A DNA stretch of 64,000 nt from IDS-8 sp040902105 (lineage in GTDB: Bacteria > Pseudomonadota > Gammaproteobacteria > Steroidobacterales > Woeseiaceae): contig JBBDXW010000056.1 of assembly GCA_040902105.1 (NCBI GenBank), forward strand, positions 30,494 to 94,493, read 5' to 3'. This document shows positions 16,303 through 27,019 of the stretch, in pieces. The position numbers were made by a program, and so were the translations under genes. The notes under the pieces were generated by a model that saw nothing but the letters and a program-made list of their open reading frames with translations, ran no database searches and was not told the origin of the DNA. The first letter of the stretch is position 1. Every line of letters starts with the position of its first letter.

Positions 16303-17880
16303 ATGACGATCGCATACGGCACGCGACAACCCTGTGACGAAGGCGCGGCCGACAGCGGTAAGGCAGCCATTCCCTGTCCGGAGCGCGACAAACCCTGGGT
16401 CCTTGCGACGGCGATTCTCGGTTCGAGCCTGGCCTTCATCGAAGGCTCCGTCGTCAACCTCGCCTTGCCGGCTCTGCAAACGGATTTCAGGACGACCTCG
16501 ACAGAGCTGCAATGGGTGGTCAATGCCTATCTGCTGGTGCTCGGGTCGTTCATGCTGATCGGCGGTTCGCTCGGCGACCGCTTCGGTCTGCGGCGAATCT
16601 TTCTTATCGGCACCGCTGTCTTCGGCGCCGGCGCGTTGGCTTCGGCCGTCGCTCCGTCGCTGCCGCTGCTAATCGTCGCACGCATAGTGCAGGGCCTGGG
16701 TGGCGCACTGCTGGTGCCGACCAGCCTCGCCCTGGTCGGCAGCCATTTTCCCGAACAGGAACGCGGCCGTGCCATCGGCACCTGGGCGGGAGCGTCCGCG
16801 CTGACCACGGCAATCGGTCCCGTACTCGGCGGCTGGCTTGTCGATCGTTGGGGCTGGCCGTCGGTGTTTCTCCTGGTCGCACCGCTTGCGTTGCTCACCA
16901 TTGTCGTTTGCCGGTGGCGCGTGCCCGTGAGCCCGGTGAAGTCGAGCGAGCGGCTCGATTACCCGGGCGCGTTGCTGTTGGCGATATCCCTGGCCTTGCT
17001 GATATACGCCCTGGTCTCGTCGCCGGCGCCGCTTGTGCGAGTGGCGCTGATCGTGCTTGCCGTAATGGCGGGCGCTGCCTTCCTGTGGCGCGAGAAACGC
17101 ATCGAAAAACCGATGCTGCCGCTGCGCCTGTTCCGCTCGCGCCCTTTCAGCGGCGCTAACCTGATGACGCTGCTCCTTTATTGCGCCTTGAGCGGGGCGC
17201 TCTATTTCCTGCCATTCAACCTGATCCAGGTGCAGGGGTACTCGGCGATGCAGGCCGGCGCCGCGTTCCTGCCGTTTACGCTGATCCTGGGACTTGGCTC
17301 TACCTTCGCCGGCGACATGATCCGCAAGTTCGATCCGCGCAAGATCCTGACGGTGGGTCCCGTCGTCGCGGCCATGGGCTTCATGGCGCTTGCCATTCCG
17401 GGCGAGAATGCGTCGTTCGTCGGCGGTTTTCTGCCCGGGATCGTGCTCATTGGCGTCGGCATGACCTTGAGCGTGGCGCCGCTGACGACGGTGGTCATGG
17501 GCTCGGTAGCCGATGACGAGGCCGGTATCGCATCGGGAGTGAACAACACTGCCGCGCGCATTGCCGGCGTATTTGCCGTGGCCGTTCTGACTGCGGTTGC
17601 CGTCTGGCAGTTTGCCGGGGTTCTCGAAACACGATTGCAGGAACAGGGCGTACCCGCGGAGCTCGTGGCAGAACTCAGGAGCAACGCCTCGGACCTTGCG
17701 GAGGCGAAAGCGCCTGACGCAACAGCACCGGGAATGGTCGCGACGGTGTCGGACGCGGTTGCTTCCGCCTACGTTGGGACGTTCCGCCTGGTTGTCGTTA
17801 TCTGCGGCATTCTTGCCTTTTTGAGCGGCGCGATCGCGTGGTTTTCGCTGGGGAAGGCTAAGGTTGCACCGTCAGCGTAG
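16303..17880 (+). CDS. DHA2-family MFS drug/solute exporter (EmrB/QacA type)
   Basis: 525 residues from the ATG at 16303, which has GGAGG 8 bases upstream; the longer frame to 16168 is unsupported. About 14 hydrophobic segments are evident, with MFS motif A after TM2 (GGSLGDRFGLRRIF) and motif C-like GPVLGGWLVDRWGWPSVF. The proton-driven antiporter family commonly exports lipophilic drugs; the actual substrate is not evident. Divergent from the MBL hydrolase gene, and followed by a REP pair rather than a classical terminator. Confidence 0.9.
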   Translation: MTIAYGTRQPCDEGAADSGKAAIPCPERDKPWVLATAILGSSLAFIEGSVVNLALPALQTDFRTTSTELQWVVNAYLLVLGSFMLIGGSLGDRFGLRRIFLIGTAVFGAGALASAVAPSLPLLIVARIVQGLGGALLVPTSLALVGSHFPEQERGRAIGTWAGASALTTAIGPVLGGWLVDRWGWPSVFLLVAPLALLTIVVCRWRVPVSPVKSSERLDYPGALLLAISLALLIYALVSSPAPLVRVALIVLAVMAGAAFLWREKRIEKPMLPLRLFRSRPFSGANLMTLLLYCALSGALYFLPFNLIQVQGYSAMQAGAAFLPFTLILGLGSTFAGDMIRKFDPRKILTVGPVVAAMGFMALAIPGENASFVGGFLPGIVLIGVGMTLSVAPLTTVVMGSVADDEAGIASGVNNTAARIAGVFAVAVLTAVAVWQFAGVLETRLQEQGVPAELVAELRSNASDLAEAKAPDATAPGMVATVSDAVASAYVGTFRLVVVICGILAFLSGAIAWFSLGKAKVAPSA

Positions 17881-17905
17881 CGTTGGTGACGAGGTATCTT
17901 TGGGC

Positions 17906-17995
17906 GGTCGCCCGCAATGGCGGGCTCCTACAGGGAGGCGTTCCTGGCAGGACGACGGAAAAGAACCCTGTAGGAGCCCGCCATTGCGGGCGACC
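17906..17995. repeat. REP-like inverted pair, same family as 5819
   Basis: Unit GGTCGCCCGCAATGGCGGGC... at 17906-17933 and its exact inverted counterpart at 17968-17995, separated by 34 bases, in the gap between two convergent genes. The two arms could form one long hairpin in either transcript and might act as a bidirectional stop or mRNA stabiliser (inference). Confidence 0.88.
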
Positions 17996-18006
17996 GCCGC
18001 ATCGAT

Positions 18007-18483
18007 TCAGCCATGGCGCTTCACAATCAGCGAAATCGGCAAACCGACGCAAAGCACCATCACGGACATACCGATAGCGACCGCCGCCGGCGTGTACGCA
18101 AGCGGGTGCGGAAACGCGGACAGCGGCAGGACGACGAAATTCATGAACAGGTACACCGCGACCCCGTAAAGAATGCCCATGACGATCGGCCGCTCCGTGA
18201 GGACAGCGAGCCTGCGGCTTGCTGCGTAATAGATTGCGCAGATGACGAACATCATCAGGAAATGCAGCAGAACGCCCAGGCCTGCGGTGGCCGCTCCGTG
18301 TGCGTATGCGCCGTTGCCGAGCAGGCCGGAGGCGATGGATTGCATGATCCGCACCGGCTCGATGCCGCGCATTGCATTGATGGCGATCGCGGCCACCAGG
18401 TCCATCGCTCCTGCGAGCAGGCCGCCATAGAGCACGGTGCGATTGCGCATCGGTGTCGGGGTTGCAAGAGTTTCTGTTGCCAT
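18007..18483 (-). CDS. Small integral membrane protein of unknown function
   Basis: 158 residues with four hydrophobic helices (VLYGGLLAGAMDLVAAIAI, AATAGLGVLLHFLMMFVICA, VMGILYGVAVYLFMNFVVLP, AAVAIGMSVMVLCVGLPISL). The polar N-terminus is short. The pattern recalls YagU/DUF1440-like inner-membrane proteins but no diagnostic motif was seen. Monocistronic; the ATG follows AAGGAGAC. Confidence 0.7.
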   Translation of the reverse strand: MATETLATPTPMRNRTVLYGGLLAGAMDLVAAIAINAMRGIEPVRIMQSIASGLLGNGAYAHGAATAGLGVLLHFLMMFVICAIYYAASRRLAVLTERPIVMGILYGVAVYLFMNFVVLPLSAFPHPLAYTPAAVAIGMSVMVLCVGLPISLIVKRHG

Positions 18484-18753
18484 GATGTCTCCTTGTCAAT
18501 CGGCAGGTCAATCGGGCGACCTGGCCGGGCCAGCAGCCTGTCAGCCGAGCGCACGAATTACAACCGTGATGTGTATTTTTTGGTCGTCACCGGTTGCTGC
18601 TATGGACTAGACTGTAGAGACCGGCTTGGACCGAAAGTTGACAGAAAGTTGGGAGGACATTCAACCGACCGTCCGGTTCCGGTTGACAGACTCCACAGCC
18701 GCCGCGATCGGTCCGGATTGTCGTCGTAAATTACCCAACAGAGAGACACGGCA

Positions 18754-19278
18754 ATGAACCTGATAGACCTATTGGAAGGCGCGGGCGGGAGCGAAAGCAT
18801 CGGCAAACTGGCAGCACAATTCGGCCTGAACACGGCGGACGCGAGCAAACTGATCGGCGCACTGTCACCGGCACTGGTGCAGGGTATGCAGAGACAGGCG
18901 GAATCGGAAGACAACCGGGCCGGGCTGGAACGCGCGCTCGCGAGCGGCAAGCACCAGCGCTACCTGGACGAGCCGGACCGGCTCGCCGATGAAGAGACTC
19001 GCCGGGACGGCAACGATATCCTCGGCCACCTGTTCGGCAGCAAGGACGTAAGCCGCAACGTTGCCGCCCGTGCTGCAAAAGACACGGGCATTGATGCCTC
19101 GCTGATCAAGAAGGCGTTGCCGATTGTGGCGGGGCTGGCGATGGGCGCGATGGGCCGCAAGGCGAATGCCGATGACGGTTCCGGCGGCGGCCTGAGCGCG
19201 CTGACGGGAATGTTCGCCGGAAGTGACGGCAAGTTCGATCTTGACGACCTTCGAAACGTGGCGGGGAAGTTTTTTTAG
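18754..19278 (+). CDS. DUF937 (YidB-like) protein
   Basis: A 174-residue cytosolic protein with the DUF937 pattern: N-terminal MNLIDLLEGAGGSESIGKLA, then two pseudo-repeats with glycine and alanine helices (LIGALSPALVQGM; DASLIKKALPIVAGLAMGAMG) and GGLSALTGMF. The family has no established biochemical role. The long intergenic region upstream (18484-18753) would carry its promoter. Confidence 0.8.
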   Translation: MNLIDLLEGAGGSESIGKLAAQFGLNTADASKLIGALSPALVQGMQRQAESEDNRAGLERALASGKHQRYLDEPDRLADEETRRDGNDILGHLFGSKDVSRNVAARAAKDTGIDASLIKKALPIVAGLAMGAMGRKANADDGSGGGLSALTGMFAGSDGKFDLDDLRNVAGKFF

Positions 19279-19336
19279 CTTCACGAGAAGTTTGCGATTA
19301 CCTTTCAGTAGTCCGCACTTCGAAAACCGTTGCAAA

Positions 19337-19357
19337 GGCGCCCGCATCGCGGGCGCC
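19337..19357. terminator. Strong GC hairpin without T-run (possible DUF937 transcript end)
   Basis: A perfect 9-base stem GGCGCCCGC/GCGGGCGCC closed by a three-base loop. It lies 58 bases after the DUF937 stop and 18 bases before the DUF488 start. No U-tract follows, so it may be a processing or pausing signal rather than an intrinsic terminator. Confidence 0.45.
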
Positions 19358-19374
19358 ACGGTTTCGTGCCTGAC

Positions 19375-19923
19375 ATGAAGAGGGCAGCGCCTGTTATTTT
19401 TACGCTGGGTCACTCGACCCGGACTTTCGACGAGCTGGTGGAGATCCTGCGGGCGCACGCTGTGCGACGATTGGTCGACGTGCGAACGGTCCCACGCTCG
19501 CGGCACAATCCGCAGTTCAACCGGGCAACGCTCAGCAAGGCATTGCACAGCCGGCGGCTCAACTACCGGCATATGAAGGCCCTGGGCGGACTCCGCCGGG
19601 CGCGGCCGGATTCGATCAACGCCGGCTGGCGCAACGCTTCGTTCCGCGGCTTTGCCGACTACATGCAAACGGAACCCTTCCGGCAGGCACTGGATGAGCT
19701 CGTGACACTGGCGGAGCAGAAGCCGACCGCGATCATGTGTGCCGAAGCGGTACCCTGGCGTTGCCATCGATCGCTGATCGGCGACGCGCTGACCGTGCGC
19801 GGCTACGAGGTTCGGGACATCATGAGCGCCACGAACGCCAGGCTGCACGTCCTCAATCCTATGGCCAGAGTCCACGAACAGCAGCTTACATACCCGGACA
19901 GTTCTTCCGGCACGGTCACCTGA
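19375..19923 (+). CDS. DUF488-family protein
   Basis: 182 residues. Typical DUF488 features: FTLGHSTRTFDELVEILRAH at the start, LVDVRTVPRSRHNPQFN, then MCAEAVPWRCHRSLIGDAL with the family's CxE...CHR cluster and an HVLNPMA tail. The family function is unsettled; the conserved Cys/Glu/His cluster suggests metal or nucleic-acid chemistry. The ATG was chosen at the first residues that match the family. Confidence 0.87.
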   Translation: MKRAAPVIFTLGHSTRTFDELVEILRAHAVRRLVDVRTVPRSRHNPQFNRATLSKALHSRRLNYRHMKALGGLRRARPDSINAGWRNASFRGFADYMQTEPFRQALDELVTLAEQKPTAIMCAEAVPWRCHRSLIGDALTVRGYEVRDIMSATNARLHVLNPMARVHEQQLTYPDSSSGTVT

Positions 19924-19997
19924 GGCGGTTGCGTGGCGATCGCCGGCCGCGAGCACGTTACAATCTGGCGCCCTCTGACCATACATCGGAGCAGATC

Positions 19998-20510
19998 GTG
20001 TCAGCCGCTGAAGAGATGGATATTTCGATACGACCAGTCGCAGCCGCCGATGCCGCGGCAGTTACGCGCATCTACAACTACTACATCGCCGAGACGTGCG
20101 TTACTTTCGAGACAGATCCTGTGTCCGGGCAGGAGATGGCTCGACGCATCTCCGAAGTCGTCGGCGCCGCATTGCCCTGGCTCGTTGCGGAAGGACCGGA
20201 TGGAATTGCCGGTTACGCATATGCATCCCGGTGGCACGGGCGGTGCGGCTATCGCTTTTCCGTTGAATCCACCGTGTACCTGGACGTCAACTGCACCGGA
20301 CGAGGTGTGGGGAAACAGCTTTATACGGCGCTGATGGACGCAATTCGCGCCATGTCCATGCATGCCGTCATCGGCGGCATCGCACTGCCGAATGAGCAAA
20401 GCATCAGGCTGCACGAGCGGCTTGGCTTCAGGAAAGTCGCCCACTTCGAGCAGGTGGCCTTCAAGCAAGAGCGCTGGATCGACGTTGGCTATTGGCAGTT
20501 GTTGTTCTGA
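19998..20510 (+). CDS. GNAT N-acetyltransferase, phosphinothricin acetyltransferase-like
   Basis: 170 residues. The GTG at 19998 has GGAG six bases upstream; an internal ATG at 20016 is the alternative. The domain is Pat/Bar-like: IRPVAAADAAAVTRIYNYYI, FETDPVSGQEM, the acetyl-CoA loop RGVGKQLYTALMDA, and LPNEQSIRLHERLGFRKVAHF. Relatives acetylate methionine sulfoximine, phosphinothricin or small amines; the true substrate is not determinable here. Confidence 0.88.
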   Translation: MSAAEEMDISIRPVAAADAAAVTRIYNYYIAETCVTFETDPVSGQEMARRISEVVGAALPWLVAEGPDGIAGYAYASRWHGRCGYRFSVESTVYLDVNCTGRGVGKQLYTALMDAIRAMSMHAVIGGIALPNEQSIRLHERLGFRKVAHFEQVAFKQERWIDVGYWQLLF

Positions 20511-20582
20511 AGCTCTGCAGAAGCTCGGGCGCAGGTTGCTTTCGACGCCGCAGGAGCGCCAGCTGCCGGAGGGCGGCGATAT

Positions 20583-20978
20583 TTACGAGGGCGGTAACGT
20601 GCTGCCGTAGGGCCGCGTGATGATCTCCAGCAGATGCCCGTTCGGGTCGCTGAAGTACAGGCCGCGTCCGCCATAGTGCCGGTTGATCTCGCCCGCCTGG
20701 GTTCGAGCCGGGTCCGCCCAGTACTCGAGGTTTTGCTCGCGGATACGGGCGAAGATTTCATCGAACTCGGTCTCGCTGATGAGAAAGGCGTAGTGCTGCG
20801 AGGCGATCTTTTCGTTCGCGGTATCACCAAAGTCAAGGCTCACGCCGTTGTCCATCGCGACCACCCGGAAGGGGCCGAAGCGGGTCGCTTCGGGCAGCCC
20901 GAGAATGTCGGTGAGAAATTTCGCGGATACCTCTTTGTTACGTACCCACAGGATTGTGTGATTGAGTTGCACAGTCAT
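20583..20978 (-). CDS. VOC-superfamily (glyoxalase/bleomycin-resistance) protein
   Basis: 131 residues with two beta-alpha-beta-beta-beta modules of the VOC fold: LNHTILWVRNKEVSAKFLTD, then GRGLYFSDPNGHLLEIITRPY with the metal-ligand-type H and E. It follows the GST gene by only six bases and is probably in the same transcript; GST and VOC proteins often share glutathione-dependent detoxification, but the substrate is unknown. Confidence 0.85.
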   Translation of the reverse strand: MTVQLNHTILWVRNKEVSAKFLTDILGLPEATRFGPFRVVAMDNGVSLDFGDTANEKIASQHYAFLISETEFDEIFARIREQNLEYWADPARTQAGEINRHYGGRGLYFSDPNGHLLEIITRPYGSTLPPS

Positions 20979-20984
20979 CGAATT

Positions 20985-21695
20985 TCAACTCCGTGGAATT
21001 CGGATGCCTTCGACTACGGCCGGCCGCGCCAGGAAGGAATCGAGCGCCCGCGTCACATTCGGAAAATCGCCGATGCCCACAAGCTCCGCCGCATCGTAGT
21101 AACCGATCAGGTTGCGGATCCAGGGGAACGTGGAGATGTCGGCGATCGTGTATTCGTCGTCCATGATCCAGGTTCGCCCCTCGAGCCGCTGATCGAGCAC
21201 GCGCAGCAGGCGTCTCGATTCGTCGACATAGCGGTCACGCGGGCGCTTGTCCTCGTAGTTGCGACCTGCAAATTTATGAAAAAATCCCACCTGGCCGAAC
21301 ATCGGACCGACAAAGCTCATCTGGAACATCAACCATTGAATCACCTCGTAGCGGCTCGCCGCGTCCCGAGGTATCAACTGGCCGGTCTTTTCGGCGAGAT
21401 AAAGGAGGATCGCGCCGGATTCGAACAGGGGCAGCGGCCGTCCGTCCGGGCCGTTCGGATCGATGATCGCAGGGATTTTGCTGTGGGGACTCAGCGCCGT
21501 GAATTCCGGGGAATGCTGGTCCCGGCGGTCGAAGCGAACGGCGTGCGGCTCGTAAGGCAGACCCGTTTCCTCGAGCATGATCGAGACCTTGACGCCGTTC
21601 GGCGTCGGCATCGAATAGAGCTGGATGCGATCGGCGTACTTTGCCGGCCATTTCCGGACAACCGGAAAAGAAGACAGATCGGTGATCTCGCTCAT
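20985..21695 (-). CDS. Glutathione S-transferase, YfcG/Ure2p-like
   Basis: 236 residues. The N-terminal thioredoxin-like domain shows IQLYSMPTPNGVKVSIMLEE (the TPNG motif of nu-class/YfcG-like GSTs, which lack a classical Ser/Tyr/Cys nucleophile), SPHSKIPAIID and LFESGAILLYLAEKTG. The helical domain carries YTIADISTFPWI. YfcG-type proteins act as disulfide-bond reductases with glutathione. First gene of a GST-VOC pair. Confidence 0.92.
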   Translation of the reverse strand: MSEITDLSSFPVVRKWPAKYADRIQLYSMPTPNGVKVSIMLEETGLPYEPHAVRFDRRDQHSPEFTALSPHSKIPAIIDPNGPDGRPLPLFESGAILLYLAEKTGQLIPRDAASRYEVIQWLMFQMSFVGPMFGQVGFFHKFAGRNYEDKRPRDRYVDESRRLLRVLDQRLEGRTWIMDDEYTIADISTFPWIRNLIGYYDAAELVGIGDFPNVTRALDSFLARPAVVEGIRIPRS

Positions 21696-21934
21696 GATTC
21701 CTCAAAACGCCGGAAGCAGCGGCTTCATTACCATGGTAATCACAGCGCCGACAGGCGCAAGAAGCGCGACGACCCCCACCGAGCCCAGCTTCGGTACAAC
21801 TGCTCGTAGGCGTTCCGTAACCGGCCATTCCAGGACGTGACTGTCTTCTGGACGCGGCTGCTTTACTCGTGCTCGAGATCGCTGGCCCGAACAAAGCGCA
21901 GCTCCGGCGTCGCGTCTTTCCTCGACTCCCAACG

Positions 21935-24324
21935 CTAAGTCGCCCCGACCCTTAGTGCCGCGGGGATATCGATACCGCGCAACCGGCGGGCGGCCAGCGC
22001 GAACGAGACAGTCGCCGCTGCAAGTGCCGTGCCGCCTGCGATGGCATAGCTGCGCCACCCCACGACGAGCGGCACATGGAACAAGTCGTTGTCGAGATTC
22101 CACACGATCAATTGGCCCAGACCGAGGCCGACGACGGATCCCAGGGGCAGCGCCGCCACGACGGCCACGACCAGTTCGCCGGCCAGCATGAACACGATCG
22201 TCCCAGTGTCGAAGCCGAGAGCGCGCATGATCGCCAGCTCGCGGACCCGCTCCGACAATGCGACGCGGACGGTCGCGTCGACGATCGCGAAGGCGGCGAT
22301 GCCGGCAAAGGCGACGAAGAACGAAACAATGATCGTCAGCGTCCGCGCCATGGTCTCCCGAAAAGCCGTCACCGCTGCCAGACGCGGCACAAAACCGGCG
22401 ACAATGGGAGAGTCCTTAAGCGCGCGATGGAAGCGGGGACCGTCGTCACCGGCAAGCTTCACCTCGGCGCCGGTGACGATCGATCCGTCTCCCAACAGGC
22501 GGTCGAGAGCGGCAAGCTCCATGTACGCGCCCATCCCGATATATTGCTCGACGAGCGCCGTAACAGGGAGCTCGAACGAGCGCCCCGTGGCGCTGTCGAC
22601 GGTCACGCGATCGCCCACGCGGGCATGAAGGATCGTCGCGAGCCTGCGCGAAAGCGCGATCCCGTGGCCGGGAACGGGAATCGGCACAAGCGCCAGATCA
22701 AGCAGGCGATGGAGGGTGCCGCCAGCCGGCAAGCCGGTGAGCACGACGTGTCTGGACGCGCCGGCGACGCTCAGCCGCGCCGGCATGTCGCGGCGGCCGT
22801 CGACGGCGCGCACGCCCGGCCACCGTGCGATATCGGCGAGCACCGCGGCGGGCACCGGCGCCGCGAAGACGATCGTCGCATCCTGACGTTGGGCCCGCGC
22901 GTAGAAGACATCGACCATCTCGTCGAGCGCGTCGAAGCTGAAGAGCGTGGCGATCTGCAATCCCACGGCAAAGGCGATCGTCGCCGTCGTGAGCACGGGG
23001 CGTAGAGGGCGCCTGCCGAGTTGCCGAAGGACCATGGCCGCCGGCGCGGTCAGGCGCCGCGCCAGGCGACCGCCCGCGCTTCTCCGGTAGGCGACCGGCA
23101 ATGCCGGAAGCATCGCGACGGCGGGCCGAAGCGCCGCGGCGCGTCCCGCCGGATGCAACGCAGCCAAAGTGGCTGCACACGCCAGCACGGCGACGACACC
23201 GGCGACGGCAGGCATGTCGGGCCCATAGTGCAGGAATGGGAAGTGAAAGAACTCGGCATAGATCCTGGTCATGCCATAACCGAGCGCGATCCCGACGGGC
23301 AGCCCGAGCACGGTTGCGGCACCGGCAAGCGCGAGGGCGAATTTCACGTAGTGCCAGCCGATCGTACGGCCAGCGAAGCCCAATGCCTTGATGATGCCTA
23401 TCTGCACCCGCTGCAGCGCGATGATCCGCAACATCGATGCGTGAAGCAGAAAGACGGCGACACCCAGGAAGATGGCCGGCACAAGGACGCCGATGGCGCC
23501 CAGCTCCTTCAGCTGGTTCGAGACGAACGCGTGCGAGTATTGCTGCGTGCGATCATGGATATCGGTGCCGCCATAGGGCGCCAGCAGCCGGTCCAGCGTC
23601 TCGGTCACGCCGGCGGCGGAGGCGCCCAGACTGAGCCGGACGGCGAGATCGTTGAACTGATCTGGCAGGCCGAGGTCCGCCGCCAGCTCCAGGCGCTCCA
23701 TCCAGACAATGCCGAAGCGATGGTTGTCGGGGACGATCTGTCCTGGTCCCACCGCATAGATATATTCGGGAGAGAGTGCGATGCCGGCAACCGTGAGGAC
23801 TCTTCTGTGTCCGCCGATTGTCATCGTCAGCCGACTGCCGGGACGCAGACCATGGGCAGCCGCGAAGCTCTCACTGATTATGACCTCCCTCGGACGATCG
23901 GGGGGACTATCGGCCCCACCATGATCGGGGGCCGGGCTCCGGCCTTGTCGCAGTGCGAGGGCGTTGACCTGCGAATCGCCATTCTCGGGCAGCGACATCA
24001 GCCGGCCGGTGATCGGCTCGTCGAAGCCGTCGATTGAAATCGCCCCATGGCCGGCGATTCGAGCCGCAACCGCCGCCACCCCGGGAATCCCGCGGATGGT
24101 CTCGGCAAGCGACAGCGGCGCATGCGGAACCGAGGCGAACAGGTCGGCAAATCCATAGCGCCGGTAGTAGTCCTCACGCGTGGCGTCGAGCGACCGCTGA
24201 ACGCTGAACGACATGCTCATGGCGGCCGCAGCGCAGGCGAGGACGAGAACGATGCTCGACGCCTGGCCGCGGAAAGTCCAAAGATCGCGGACCAGTTTGC
24301 GGTCGAGGATGTGCATTGGGGCCG

Positions 24325-24331
<7 letters not shown>
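21935..24331 (-). CDS. ABC transporter permease, FtsX/MacB type (duplicated)
   Basis: 798 residues from a GTG (24331, AGGA upstream) that overlaps the ATPase stop by seven bases; an ATG at 24316 is possible. Layout: N-terminal TM (IVLVLACAAAAMSM), a large periplasmic MacB-like domain, three TM helices (about 275-400), then a second FtsX unit with TM, periplasmic domain and three C-terminal TMs (LTIIVSFFVAFAGIAAFAIV, ELVVAVVAALPLGSVVGLGL, YAIAGGTALAAATVSFALAA). This is the type VII, mechanotransmission kind of ABC system, which moves lipids or lipoproteins, or acts on cell-envelope targets. Confidence 0.92.
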
Positions 24332-25035
<704 letters not shown>

Positions 25036-25073
25036 GGCGGAATGACCGGAAGAGCGGGGGCCTTCGGCACCGA

Positions 25074-26696
25074 TCAAATCAGGCCCCAGAGCGGGATTCC
25101 GACGAACCAGAGTATGTAGGTCAGGGCGATGGCCATGAGCCCGTCGATGCGGCGTGGCTCGTCTCGGCGTCTCAGATATCGCTCCAGCACGATGACCTGG
25201 GCAATCGCATAGGGCACGATGAGCAGCACGATCGCCGCCAGCGTGCTGACGCCGACCAATGAAGGCAATAGAGCAACCGCCGTCACCGCCGCCACGGCGG
25301 TCATTGCCTGGGCGACCCTGACGGCTGCGCGCGGGCCGAGCCGGACGGCGATCGTGCCTTTGCCTACCGCGCGATCCGCCGAATAGTCGGGAATCCCAGA
25401 AAGTGTGATGGCCGGCAGGATCGCAAAAAAGAGCGGCACCGCGACGAGCCAGGGCCATGGGTTCGTCCATGTTCCGCCCTGGAAGGCGTAGCCGCAAAGA
25501 ATGACACCCAGACTGTGAGTCACGCCGACATCGATCTCGCCCAGTCCGCGCCAGCAGAGCTTGAGCGGCGGCACGGTGTAGCCGATCGCCAGCACGCCAA
25601 GCGAGGCGAGAATGAGCAGGCTGGGGAAAGGCGGTATCACCATGGCCAGAGCGACAGCGCTTGCCAGAAAGGAGCCGAGTGCCAGCAGCACGGCGACCTG
25701 CATGCTTGCAAAACTGATGCTGCCGTCGACGAGGACACGCGAGCCGCCGTTGAAGGGACCATAGTGCCGGTTGCGCATGTCGCTCTCGAAATCGAACTCG
25801 TCGTTCGTGAAAACGGTTGCGAGCTCCAGGAAGAACAGGCAGGCGAGACCGAGCCAGAAGGCCAGCCACGAAAAATGGCCCGTGGCATGCCAGGCGCCCG
25901 CTGCGCCGATCGCGTAGGCCGTCCAGGCCATCGGGTGGAACTGCAGGCGGAAACTCGCCACCCATGCTGCGAAACGCTCGCGCAGGCGCTGAACGGTCGT
26001 CAATGCCCCGTGGCGCAGCGCAAGGCCCTCGCGGAACGCCTCTTCGATCCACCGGGCGCGGCATTCGGCGCTCGCCGTCTTGACGGGGCCGAAAACGGTG
26101 CTGCGCACCGGCTCTATGCCGCAAAAGCCGAGAGTCGCGCGGCCAAGGGCGTTCAGCCCCGGCGCGCGATAGATCCAGCGATAGACCCAGGGCGGCGTGT
26201 CCATCGTCGTCAAAAGATGAGCGGTCTTGCCGACAAGGAGCTTGTCCCAGCCTTCGCCGTCTTCGCGGTCGGCGAAGGCGAAACCCGGCATGAGCACACG
26301 ATCGAGAAAGCCTTTGAGGCAGGCCGGCATCGTGCCCCACCAGGTGGGGAAGACGAAGACGAGATGCTCCGCCCAGGCGACAAGTCCGACGGCATCGGAG
26401 ATGCCGGGCTCCAGCGGCTGATCGCAGGGCGAAGGCGCCAGGACATTCGGCTCGAAATCGAGGTCCGAGACTGTGAGGCGCCGTACCTCGGCCCCGGCGT
26501 TCTGTGCGCCTGCCGCATATGCATCCGCCAACGCCTCGCAGAGGCTGCCCCGGCGAGGGTGACCAAGAATGACGAGAACCTTCGGTGGCCCGGACCCGGG
26601 TGCGGGACCGGCTCGTTTGCCAGGAGTGGCTTGCTCGGGCGTCAGCGAACCTTCCGCACCACGCGAGCCCGTCATACGCGGGAGAATCTTTGGCAT
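25074..26696 (-). CDS. NAD(P)H:quinone reductase-like flavodoxin fused to UbiA-family prenyltransferase
   Basis: 540 residues in two parts. Residues ~38-240 form a flavodoxin-2/NQO1-like domain: VLVILGHPRRGSL (FMN phosphate loop), LVFVFPTWWGTMPACLKGFL and FGPVKTASAECR. Residues ~245-540 are a UbiA membrane prenyltransferase with about eight helices and both Asp-rich motifs, NDEFDFESD and DYSADRAVGKGT, which bind Mg-prenyl diphosphate. There is no stop or frameshift between them, so a single polypeptide is predicted. Such an enzyme could reduce an aromatic acceptor and prenylate it, or make a quinone-like lipid; that is inference. It heads the operon with the ABC genes, suggesting the product is exported or placed in the envelope. 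Confidence 0.88.
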   Translation of the reverse strand: MPKILPRMTGSRGAEGSLTPEQATPGKRAGPAPGSGPPKVLVILGHPRRGSLCEALADAYAAGAQNAGAEVRRLTVSDLDFEPNVLAPSPCDQPLEPGISDAVGLVAWAEHLVFVFPTWWGTMPACLKGFLDRVLMPGFAFADREDGEGWDKLLVGKTAHLLTTMDTPPWVYRWIYRAPGLNALGRATLGFCGIEPVRSTVFGPVKTASAECRARWIEEAFREGLALRHGALTTVQRLRERFAAWVASFRLQFHPMAWTAYAIGAAGAWHATGHFSWLAFWLGLACLFFLELATVFTNDEFDFESDMRNRHYGPFNGGSRVLVDGSISFASMQVAVLLALGSFLASAVALAMVIPPFPSLLILASLGVLAIGYTVPPLKLCWRGLGEIDVGVTHSLGVILCGYAFQGGTWTNPWPWLVAVPLFFAILPAITLSGIPDYSADRAVGKGTIAVRLGPRAAVRVAQAMTAVAAVTAVALLPSLVGVSTLAAIVLLIVPYAIAQVIVLERYLRRRDEPRRIDGLMAIALTYILWFVGIPLWGLI

Positions 26697-26911
26697 TTTC
26701 CTCGAGAGGATTGCAGCTGGATCATCGACACTTCATCACGGGCCATGAATGACTTCCGCTCACGATCGGGTGGACTCGACGGACCGCACCAAGTTCCGAT
26801 GGCGTGGTGTGTCAACTCCTGTCTGCTCTCAACGTGCTCCAGGAGCGCGGTTCCACTGGCCCCGCCAGTAGTCACTGCTTAAGGTGTGTGTGTGGTGGTC
26901 ATATTCGTGAA

Positions 26912-26998
26912 TCAACCAAACAGATCGATGACTTCAGGGCGCTCACCATCTGAGAAGCCTTCGAATCGGGGCAGGTCATCAGTTATCAAAGCCATTCT
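26912..26998 (-). pseudogene. Remnant of a GFA-family gene C-terminus
   Basis: On the minus strand this reads ...RMALITDDLPRFEGFSDGE and then a short tail to a TGA at 26912. It closely matches the end of the intact GFA protein at 29089 (EITDDLPQFEGSSHGE). Nothing of the zinc-binding N-terminus is present, and bases 26999-27019 run into the LysR stop. The rest of the 26697-27019 gap holds nothing else recognisable. Confidence 0.6.
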
Positions 26999-27019
26999 GA
27001 TTGCCGATCAGCGATAAAT

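Noticed and set aside
21702..21934. Minus-strand frame ending LGSVGVVALLAPVGAVITMV as a small membrane protein
   Set aside because: Only one hydrophobic stretch, no start codon or ribosome site in the gap, and the rest overlaps the ABC permease; possibly a lost gene tail, too weak to list.
25036..26340. N-terminal extension of the ABC ATPase frame into the flavodoxin-UbiA gene
   Set aside because: The extension is a shadow; the ATPase begins normally at 25035 and the fusion gene has the real motifs.
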